A stretch of 64,000 bases of DNA from Burkholderia mayonis (GTDB lineage Bacteria; Pseudomonadota; Gammaproteobacteria; Burkholderiales; Burkholderiaceae): positions 1,736,001-1,800,000 of the forward strand of contig NZ_CP013386.1 in assembly GCF_001523745.2 (NCBI RefSeq), read 5' to 3'. Below, piece by piece: positions 57,401 to 64,000 of this stretch. A model generated the notes under the pieces. The model saw only the letters and a list, made by a program, of their open reading frames with translations, made no database searches and had not been told where the DNA came from. Made by a program: the position numbers and the translations under genes. Positions within the stretch are counted from its first letter, which is position 1. Each line of letters starts with the position of its first letter.

Positions 57401-60400
57401 GCGCCGCGGCGACGAGTGGCTGCGCGTCAAGTTCGCCCAGCAGTTCGATCTCGAATTGTCCGCGTCGCTGCCGGGCGCGTCGGTGCGGATGGCGCCGGGG
57501 CTCGATCCGGCCGCGCGCTTCGATTTCGCGCTCGATTTCACCGACGACCCGCGCGGCATCGAATTCGTCGCCGCATATGTGCTCGACGGGCTCGACGAAG
57601 CGACCGCGCAAGCGTGGCTCGACAGCTTCGCGGCGCTCGTCGAAGACGCGGTGCGCCATCCGCATCGCGCGATCGCCGAGCTGGCGGTCGCGGAGGGCGG
57701 CGCGCCGCGCGCGCTGCTCGCCGGCCGGCCGCTCGCGACCGAGTCTGACGTCCTCGCGCTGTTCGCGCGCGAAGCGGCCGAGCATCCGCACCGGATCGCG
57801 CTCGCGGACGCGGACGCGCAGCTCACGTTCGCCGAGCTCGACGACGCGTCGAACCGCGTCGCGCTCGCGCTGCGCCGTGGCGGCGTGCGCGCGGAGACGC
57901 CCGTCGCGATCTGCATCGAGCGCTCGGTGCGCTTCGCGCTCGCGTTCGTCGGCGTGCTGAAGTCGGGCGCGGTCGCGGTGCCGCTCGATCCGGCGTCGCC
58001 GCGCGAGCGGATCGCGACCGCGCTCGCCGCGTGCGGCGCGCGCCGGATGCTCGTGGCGGGCGATCTCGGCGCGCTCGGCGATTTCGACGGCGTCGCCGTG
58101 CAGGACGTCGATGCGTGCGCGCACGACGCGTCGCTCGCGAACGCCGCTGCGCCGCGCGTGCCGCCGTTGCCCGAACAGGCCGCGTATCTGATCTTCACGT
58201 CCGGCTCGACGGGGGCGCCGAAGGGCGTCGTCGTCTCGCATCGGGCGCTCGCCGACTACGTCTCCGGGATGCTCGGCGAGCTCGCGTTCGCACCGGACGC
58301 ATCGATGGCGATGGTGTCGACGGTCGCGGCCGACCTCGGGCATACGACGCTGTTCGGCGCGCTGTGCTCGGGCCGCACGCTGCATCTGTTGCCCGCGCAC
58401 GCGGCCTTCGATCCGGACGGCTTCGCGCACGAGATGGCGACGCGCGACGTCGGCGTGCTGAAGATCGTGCCGAGCCACCTGCACGCGCTGCTCGACGCGC
58501 AGCGCGCGGCCGACGCGCTGCCCGCGCACGCGCTGGTGACGGGCGGCGAGGCGCTGCCGTGGGCGCTCGTCGAGCGGATCGCCGCGCTCAAGCCCGGCTG
58601 CCGCGTGATCAATCACTACGGGCCGACCGAAGCGACCGTCGGCGCGCTCGTCTGCGACACGTCCGCGCCCGCTCAGGCAAACCTGCGCGCGGCGGCGGCC
58701 GGCGCAGGCGGCGTGCCGCTCGGCCGGCCGCTGCCGAACGCGCACGCGTGCGTGCTCGACGCGCAAGGCGCGAGCGTGCCCGTCGGCGCGATCGGCGAGC
58801 TGTATCTCGGCGGCCCCGGCGTCGCGCGCGGCTATCTGGGCCGCGCGGGCGCGACCGCCGAGCGCTTCGTCCCGCATCCGCACGAAGCGGGCGCGCGCGT
58901 CTACCGGACGGGCGACCGCGTGCGGCTGCGCGCGGACGGCCGGTTGGACTTCCTCGGGCGTCTCGACGATCAGGTGAAGATCCGCGGCTATCGTGTCGAG
59001 CCGGGCGAGGTGAGCGCCGCGCTGCGCGCGCTGTCCGGCGTCGCGCAAGCCGAGACGCTCGCGGTCGAGCAGGACGCCCGGCTGCGCCTCGTCGCGTTCG
59101 CGACGCCCGAAGCCGGCGCGTGTCTTTCGGGCGATGCGCTGCGCGACGCGCTCGCCGCGCGCCTGCCCGATTACATGGTGCCCGCCGCGCTCGTCGTGCT
59201 CGACGCGCTGCCCGTGACCGCGAACGGCAAGATCGACCGCGCGGCGCTGCGCGCGCTCGCGGCGACGCCCGCGAACGCGCCGGCCGCCGACGAGGACGCG
59301 CCGCAAGGCCCGATCGAAGAGACGCTCGCGACCGTCTGGCGCGACGTGCTGAAAGCGCCGCGCGTCGGCCGCCACGACAACTTCTTCGAGCTCGGCGGCG
59401 ATTCGATCCTCGTGCTGCAGGTGATCGCGCGCTCGCGCAAGCGCGGCGTCAAGTTCACGCCGAAGCAATTGTTCGACGGCCCGACGATCGCCGAACTCGC
59501 GCGCGTCGCGGTTGCGATCGAAGCCGTCGCGCCGAAGGACGGCGCGGCGGCCAACGCGAGCGCCGCTGCCGCGCAGCCGTCGTCCGCCGCGCGATCGGAC
59601 GAAACGCGGCTCACGCCCGCGCAGCTTCGGTTCTTCGACCTCGACATCCCGCGCCGCGGCCACTGGAACCAGTCGATCGAGCTCGACGTCGCCGGCGTGT
59701 TCGACTTCGACGCGTTCGCGCGCGCGTTCGACGCGTGGCTGACGCATCATCCCGTGTTCCGCCAGCGTTTCGCGCCGACGGGCGCGAACGGCGCGTGGCG
59801 GCTCGCCGACGCGCCGCGCGCATTCGACGCGCTGCCGCTCGCGGCCGCCGCCGCGCGCGACGAAGCAGACGCGCTCGCACAGTTCGACGCGCTGCAAAGC
59901 ACGCTCGACGTGACGCGCGGCCCGCTCGCGTGCGCGTTCGCGGCGGCGCTGCCGAATGGGACAGCGGCGGGCGCGACGAAGCTGTATCTGGCGATCCATC
60001 ACGTGATCGTCGACGGCGTGTCGTGGCGCGTGCTGCTCGACGATCTCGATTCCGCGTACCGCGCCGCGTGCGAGCGCCGCGCGGTGCGGCTCGGGCCGAC
60101 GGGCGCGAGCGCGCCCGAATGGGCGGCCCGGCTCGCACGCGCGGCCCGCGATCCGGCCGGGCCGTTCGCCGCCGAGCTGCCGTACTGGGCGACGCTCGCC
60201 GCGCCGCACGACGACCTGCGGCTCGACCATCCGGACGCCCCGGCGACCAACGCCGACGCCGACGTCGTGATCCAGACGCTCGATGCGGCGCTCACGCGCG
60301 ACGTGCTGACCGACGCGAACGCCGCGTACCGGACCCACGCGGTCGAACTGCTGATCGCGGCGCTCGTCGCCGCGCTCGGCCGTCATGCGGGCGCGGCGTC

Positions 60401-63400
60401 GTGCCGGATCGAGCTCGAAGGGCACGGCCGCGAGGCGCTGTTCGACGACATCGACGCGAGCCGCACGCTCGGCTGGCTGACGAGCCACTATCCGGTCGCG
60501 TTCGCGGTCGAGGCGACGCCCGCCGCGACGCTCGCCGGCGTGAAGGACGCGCTGCGCGCGGTGCCGAACAAGGGGCTCGGCTTCGGCGTGCTGCGCCATT
60601 ACGGCGACGACGCGACGCGCGCCGCGCTCGCCGCGGTCACGCGTCCGCGCGTGACCTTCAACTACCTCGGCCAGTTCGACGCGCCGCGCGACGCCGCGCT
60701 CGTGCCGCGCTTCGGCGGCGCGGGCCGCGAGCGCGACCCGGCGGGTCCGATCGGCAACGCGCTCGCGATCCACGCGTACGTCGACGCGAACGACGGCCGC
60801 GCGCTGAAAGTGCACTGGGTGTACGGCGCGACGCAGTTCGACCGCGCGACGATCGACGCGCTCGCCGCGCAATTCGACGCCGCGCTGCGCGCGCTCGCGG
60901 CGGCATGCGCGACGCGCATCGCCGAGCGCGGCGCGGGCGCCACGCCGGGCGACTATCCGCTCGCGCGCGCAGCCGGACTCACGCAGGCGGCGCTCGATCG
61001 GTTGCCGTTCGATGCGCGCGCGATCGACGACATCTATCCGCTGTCGCCGATGCAGCAGGGCATCCTGTTCCATTCGCTGTTCGCGCCGGAGCGGGCGACG
61101 TACGTGAACCAGCTCGTCGCGACGCTCGTCGATCCGGACGTCGAGCGGCTGCGCGCCGCGTTCGATGCAGCCGTCCCGCGCCACGACATCCTGCGCACCG
61201 GCTTCGCCGCGCACGAAGCGGCGCCGATGCAGGTCGTCCATCGTCATGCGCGGATGCCGGTCGAGACCATCGACTGGCGCGGCGCGCATCCGGACGCTGC
61301 GCACCTCGAAGCGGCGCTCGATGCGTGGCTCGCCGACGACCGCGCGCGCGGCTTCGATCTCGCGACGCCGCCGCTGATGCGCGTGACGCTGATCCGGACG
61401 GGCGAGACCGCATGGCGTCTCGTCTGGACCCGCCATCACTTGCTGCTCGACGGCTGGAGCACTGCGCGCCTCTTCGCGGACGTGCTGCGCGACTACATCG
61501 AGCCGCCGCGCGCGAATCCGTTCGCCGCGCCGGCGCGCACGCGCTATCGCGATTTCATCGCATGGCTCGCGCGGCGCGACGCCGACGCCGACCGCGCGTT
61601 CTGGCTCGATCGGCTCGCGCGGCTCGACGAGCCGACGCACGTCGCCGAACGCGAGCGCGGCGCGAACGACGCGTCCGGCAACGGCGCAGCCGCGCACGAG
61701 ACGGCCGGCCGCGCGAACTGGCGCGCCGCGCTGTCCGCCGCCGACACCGCGCGCATTGCCAACGTCGCGCGCCGGCTCAAGGTGACCGTCAACACGATCG
61801 TGCAGGGCGCATGGGCGCTCGCGCTGCAGCGCACGACGCACCATGCGGCTGTCGCGTTCGGCGCGACGGTCGCCGGGCGCCCGGACGCGCTGCCCGACGT
61901 CGACACGGTGCTCGGCCTCTTCATCAACACGCTGCCGGTGATCACCGCACCCGAGCCCCGCCTCGCCGCGCGCGACTGGCTCGCGAGCCTGCAACGCGAC
62001 AACGCGGCGGCGCTCGAGCACGCGCACACGCCGCTCTACGAGATCCAGCAATGGGCGGGCGCGGGCGGCGCGCTCTTCGACACGCTCGTCGTGTTCGAAA
62101 ACTATCCGGTTGACGAAGCGTGGCAGGGGCGCGATCCGCGCGCGCTGCAAAAGCGCGACCTGCGCAACATCGAGGCGACCGATTTCGCGGTGACGCTCGT
62201 GATCGAAGCGGGCGAGACGCTGTCGATCGACTACGGCTACGATCCCGCGCGGATCGGACAGGCGCGCGTCGAAGCGCTGCACCGCGCGTTCGCCGCGTGC
62301 ATCGACGGTCTGAGCGCGAATCCGGATGCGCCGCTCGGCGCGATCTCGTGCGCCGGTACAGACGATCTCGCGTTGATCGCACGCTGCAACGCGACCGGTG
62401 CGAGCTGGCCCGACGCGCAGCGCGCGCCGCTTTTCGCGCAATTCGAGGCGGCCGCGCGCGCGCGGCCCGACGCGATCGCGCTCGAATTCGCCGACCCAAG
62501 CGGCAACGGCGCGATCGAGCGGATGCGCTACGCCGAGCTCGACGACAAGGCCGGCCGCGTCGCGGCGGCGCTCGCCGCGTCCGGCGTGCGGCCCGACTCG
62601 GTCGTCGCGCTGTGCGTCGAGCGCTCGTTCGACATGGTCGTCGCGCTCGTCGGCGCGATGAAGGCGGGCGCTGCGTATCTGCCCGTCGATCCGGACTATC
62701 CGGCCGAGCGGATCGCGTATCTGCTCGGCGACGCGAAGCCGCCCGTCGTGATCACGCAAGCGCATCTGCGTGCGCACGTCGACGCGGCGCTCGCGGGCGC
62801 CGACGCGGTCGTCGTCACTGTCGACGAGTTGATCGAGCGCGCGCCGGCGGCGCTCCCCGCCGCGACGGCCGACACCGCTGCCGCCGCTGCCGTGGCACCC
62901 GACCAGCTCGCGTACCTGATCTACACGTCGGGCTCGACCGGCAAGCCGAAGGGCGCGGGCAACACGCACGGCGCGCTCGCGAACCGGATCGCGTGGATGC
63001 AGCACGCGTATCGCCTGACGCCCGACGATGTCGTGCTGCACAAGACGCCGTTCGGCTTCGACGTGTCCGTGTGGGAGTTCGTGTGGCCGCTTTCCGTCGG
63101 CGCGAAGCTCGCGATCGCGGCGCCCGGCGACCATCGCGATCCGGCGCGGCTCGTCGCCGCGATCGAAGCGCATCGCGTGACGACGCTGCATTTCGTGCCG
63201 TCGATGCTTGCCGCGTTCGTCGCGCATCTGGACGATTTCGGCGCCGCCGCGCGCTGCGCGAGCGTGAAAACGATCGTCGCGAGCGGCGAGGCGCTCGCGC
63301 CCGAGCTCGTTGCGCGCGTCGCCGCGCTGCTGCCGCACGCGACGCTCCACAACCTGTACGGGCCGACCGAAGCGGCGATCGACGTGTCGCACTGGACCTG

Positions 63401-64000
63401 CACGGCCGGCGACGCGGCCGGCGCCGCCGTGCCGATCGGCCATCCGATCGCGAACGTGCAACTGCACGTGCTCGACGCGGCGCTGCATCCGGTGCCGGCC
63501 GGCGCGACGGGCGAGCTGTACCTGGGCGGCGCGGGGCTCGCGCGCGGCTACGTCGGCCGCGCGGCGCTGACGGCCGAGCGCTTCGTGCCCGACCCGTTCG
63601 CGGCGGGCGCGCGGCTCTACCGGACGGGCGACCTCGCGCGACGGCGCGCGGACGGTGCGCTCGACTATCTCGGCCGGATCGACACGCAGGTGAAGCTGCG
63701 CGGCCAGCGGATCGAGCTGGGCGAGATCGAGGCGCTGCTGCGCGCGGCCGAAGGCGTCCATGACGCCGTCGTGATCGTGCGCGACGAGCGGCTCGTCGGC
63801 TACGTCGCCTGCACGGCGGCCGCCGAGTTCGACGGCGCCGCGCAGATCGAACGGCTGCGCGCGCAACTGCCCGCATACATGGTGCCCGCGCAGCTCGTCG
63901 CGCTCGACGCGCTGCCCGTCACGCCGAACGGCAAGTGCGATCGCCGCGCACTGCCCGCGCCCGTGTTCGACGAGCGGGTCATCGACACGCCGCGCACCGA
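54456..64000 (+). CDS. mbaI: Malleobactin non-ribosomal peptide synthetase, first subunit (3' partial)
   Basis: The frame from ATG 54456 stays open to the right edge (3181 codons seen). Domains are: A1 (TSGSTG about residue 160), T1 (GGDSL, Ser577), C1 (HHAVSDG, His777), A2 (TSGSTG about 1248), T2 (GGDSI, Ser1650), E (HHVIVDGVSWR, His1848; FNYLGQF), C2 (HHLLLDG, about 2327) and A3 (TSGSTG about 2824; ends NGKCDRRAL). Pocket residues read by alignment to GrsA are DLTKVGHVGK for A2 (Asp-like) and DVWHVSLIDK for A3 (Ser-like). A1 reads DVETLGGISK, compatible with a modified ornithine. No starter C domain precedes A1. This matches Orn-D-(OH)Asp-Ser of malleobactin/ornibactin. Confidence 0.93.
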   Translation, partial: MTSFPIALHQRIHALARRDPDAPALASFTPDTVRLSRGELDDRAARLAAQLRAVGVTAEVRVGVCVARSCDLFVALLAVMKAGGVFVALDPRHPAARLDWVAQDAGLAHGIVDASADAAMRARFAQCLDVASVAQPDPAAPRVHGDDAGDAVHPRAAAYMIYTSGSTGTPKAVVVEHGPLAAHGDALAESLPIGPDDRVLHFASVNFDVAIEAWLVPLAVGGSVVVSDPPPFPPDAAHALIARERVTNTTLPPAYLREFAAVCAREGVPPSLRVLLFGGEAMSQDAFDEIRRVFPSIRLVNGYGPTETVISPMLWPVDPGTTPALDDGNGYASLPIGWPIGWRVARVERADGSIAHGDAGELLLGGACLARGYHGRPALTAERFAPDPTGEPGARIYRTGDLARERADGSFDYLGRIDDQVQVRGVRVEPGEIAACLLTHPGVRDAGVLAETAGGRTQLIACVALAAPRTETLAGHPAFERQPDDDALRAHVAAHLPAAWLPHRFVRFDKLPYTLNGKLDRAALRNAVAAQPVEAAADFDAPRTDTERRVAALWQRLLNDRAPIGRVDRFFVRGGDSLAAMQLQAAIRLEWRVDLRLDAIFDDAPLAELAARIDGAQPEADRPVVAAAPTARADADNAAGAVERPASFAQQRFWVLARTQDAGAAYHVSFHWDVDGGLDLDTLQRALDALIARHEAWRTTLVENDDGIVVQRIHATLPVRIAAVDLRGEFDSSRAARLAELTERHAGAPFDLSDGPLVRALLVTLADGAQRFLLTTHHAVSDGWSSRCAFDELTTAYAAFAEGREPVLPALPIQYADYAQWQRDALDASETARQLAYWRAALADAPAPLALPLDRPRATERDYRGGRLARRLSSAVSRAVRDAARRLHASPFTVLLAAFDAWLFRLTGERDLAVAAPIAQRARPETAPLVGLFLNTLALRAHVSPAQSFELLVASVRDAAFGAFAHQDVPFDKVVDAVKPPVRRGDEWLRVKFAQQFDLELSASLPGASVRMAPGLDPAARFDFALDFTDDPRGIEFVAAYVLDGLDEATAQAWLDSFAALVEDAVRHPHRAIAELAVAEGGAPRALLAGRPLATESDVLALFAREAAEHPHRIALADADAQLTFAELDDASNRVALALRRGGVRAETPVAICIERSVRFALAFVGVLKSGAVAVPLDPASPRERIATALAACGARRMLVAGDLGALGDFDGVAVQDVDACAHDASLANAAAPRVPPLPEQAAYLIFTSGSTGAPKGVVVSHRALADYVSGMLGELAFAPDASMAMVSTVAADLGHTTLFGALCSGRTLHLLPAHAAFDPDGFAHEMATRDVGVLKIVPSHLHALLDAQRAADALPAHALVTGGEALPWALVERIAALKPGCRVINHYGPTEATVGALVCDTSAPAQANLRAAAAGAGGVPLGRPLPNAHACVLDAQGASVPVGAIGELYLGGPGVARGYLGRAGATAERFVPHPHEAGARVYRTGDRVRLRADGRLDFLGRLDDQVKIRGYRVEPGEVSAALRALSGVAQAETLAVEQDARLRLVAFATPEAGACLSGDALRDALAARLPDYMVPAALVVLDALPVTANGKIDRAALRALAATPANAPAADEDAPQGPIEETLATVWRDVLKAPRVGRHDNFFELGGDSILVLQVIARSRKRGVKFTPKQLFDGPTIAELARVAVAIEAVAPKDGAAANASAAAAQPSSAARSDETRLTPAQLRFFDLDIPRRGHWNQSIELDVAGVFDFDAFARAFDAWLTHHPVFRQRFAPTGANGAWRLADAPRAFDALPLAAAAARDEADALAQFDALQSTLDVTRGPLACAFAAALPNGTAAGATKLYLAIHHVIVDGVSWRVLLDDLDSAYRAACERRAVRLGPTGASAPEWAARLARAARDPAGPFAAELPYWATLAAPHDDLRLDHPDAPATNADADVVIQTLDAALTRDVLTDANAAYRTHAVELLIAALVAALGRHAGAASCRIELEGHGREALFDDIDASRTLGWLTSHYPVAFAVEATPAATLAGVKDALRAVPNKGLGFGVLRHYGDDATRAALAAVTRPRVTFNYLGQFDAPRDAALVPRFGGAGRERDPAGPIGNALAIHAYVDANDGRALKVHWVYGATQFDRATIDALAAQFDAALRALAAACATRIAERGAGATPGDYPLARAAGLTQAALDRLPFDARAIDDIYPLSPMQQGILFHSLFAPERATYVNQLVATLVDPDVERLRAAFDAAVPRHDILRTGFAAHEAAPMQVVHRHARMPVETIDWRGAHPDAAHLEAALDAWLADDRARGFDLATPPLMRVTLIRTGETAWRLVWTRHHLLLDGWSTARLFADVLRDYIEPPRANPFAAPARTRYRDFIAWLARRDADADRAFWLDRLARLDEPTHVAERERGANDASGNGAAAHETAGRANWRAALSAADTARIANVARRLKVTVNTIVQGAWALALQRTTHHAAVAFGATVAGRPDALPDVDTVLGLFINTLPVITAPEPRLAARDWLASLQRDNAAALEHAHTPLYEIQQWAGAGGALFDTLVVFENYPVDEAWQGRDPRALQKRDLRNIEATDFAVTLVIEAGETLSIDYGYDPARIGQARVEALHRAFAACIDGLSANPDAPLGAISCAGTDDLALIARCNATGASWPDAQRAPLFAQFEAAARARPDAIALEFADPSGNGAIERMRYAELDDKAGRVAAALAASGVRPDSVVALCVERSFDMVVALVGAMKAGAAYLPVDPDYPAERIAYLLGDAKPPVVITQAHLRAHVDAALAGADAVVVTVDELIERAPAALPAATADTAAAAAVAPDQLAYLIYTSGSTGKPKGAGNTHGALANRIAWMQHAYRLTPDDVVLHKTPFGFDVSVWEFVWPLSVGAKLAIAAPGDHRDPARLVAAIEAHRVTTLHFVPSMLAAFVAHLDDFGAAARCASVKTIVASGEALAPELVARVAALLPHATLHNLYGPTEAAIDVSHWTCTAGDAAGAAVPIGHPIANVQLHVLDAALHPVPAGATGELYLGGAGLARGYVGRAALTAERFVPDPFAAGARLYRTGDLARRRADGALDYLGRIDTQVKLRGQRIELGEIEALLRAAEGVHDAVVIVRDERLVGYVACTAAAEFDGAAQIERLRAQLPAYMVPAQLVALDALPVTPNGKCDRRALPAPVFDERVIDTPRT

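Noticed and set aside
54447..63866. 3139-codon open frame on the minus strand opposite the NRPS gene
   Set aside because: It mirrors the codon structure of mbaI in very GC-rich DNA, is Arg/Ala-rich and shows no family motifs. It is an antisense shadow.

Overview
The window is high-GC chromosomal DNA of a Burkholderia, almost certainly of the pseudomallei/thailandensis group. Three independent landmarks point there: an AmrR/AmrA/AmrB/OprA drug-efflux locus, a malleobactin/ornibactin-type siderophore locus with its own ECF sigma factor, and a capistruin lasso-peptide cluster whose encoded core peptide reads GTPGFQTPDARVISRFGFN. Family and gene names are from recognition of the sequences; no database was searched.

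Layout. 1-4429: the stress-associated trio prkA (5' end outside the window), yeaH and spoVR. 4763-6067: a KgtP-like dicarboxylate/2-oxoglutarate permease behind a structured leader. 6320-8839: a NitT/TauT-type ABC transporter in which all three genes are damaged (internal deletion in the binding protein, one frameshift in the ATPase, two in the permease). 8996-11550: a polar amino-acid ABC transporter (binding protein and two permeases, no ATPase gene here). 11772-13157 (minus): an M23 metallopeptidase. 13455-20225: amrR divergent from amrA-amrB-oprA, with a 20-bp perfect palindrome over the amrA promoter. 20226-21620: a long, partly AT-rich non-coding stretch leading into a chaperone-usher fimbrial operon (21621-26511).

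26575-31055 (minus): the capistruin cluster capA-capB-capC-capD. The 47-residue precursor capA is followed by a perfect hairpin and then by the leader peptidase, the lasso cyclase and the ABC exporter. 31630-39911: an AraC-type regulator and a sugar/polyol uptake and catabolism operon (ribose-type ABC importer, zinc dehydrogenase, FGGY kinase, SDR). 40293-40946 (minus): an Asp/Glu-racemase family protein.

41146-64000: the malleobactin locus. Fur-controlled mbaS encodes the sigma factor. Three promoters with the same TAAA(A/G)A...CGTC geometry then drive (i) the MbtH protein, hydroxylase, ferric-siderophore ABC importer and FhuF reductase operon, (ii) the divergent cyclic-peptide exporter, and (iii) the NRPS mbaI, which runs off the right edge. 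The NRPS reads A-T-C-A-T-E-C-A. Its second and third A-domain pocket residues decode as Asp and Ser, and the E domain sits after Asp, as expected for a D-(hydroxy)Asp-Ser siderophore. Between the importer and exporter genes lies an accessory block: a REC-PAS-GGDEF-EAL gene with degenerate motifs, a 7-bp tandem repeat and a truncated flavin oxidoreductase.

The most notable items are the capistruin cluster with its A/B hairpin, the shared geometry of the three siderophore promoters, the fully decayed ABC operon, and four LacI-type operator-like motifs upstream of the fimbriae.
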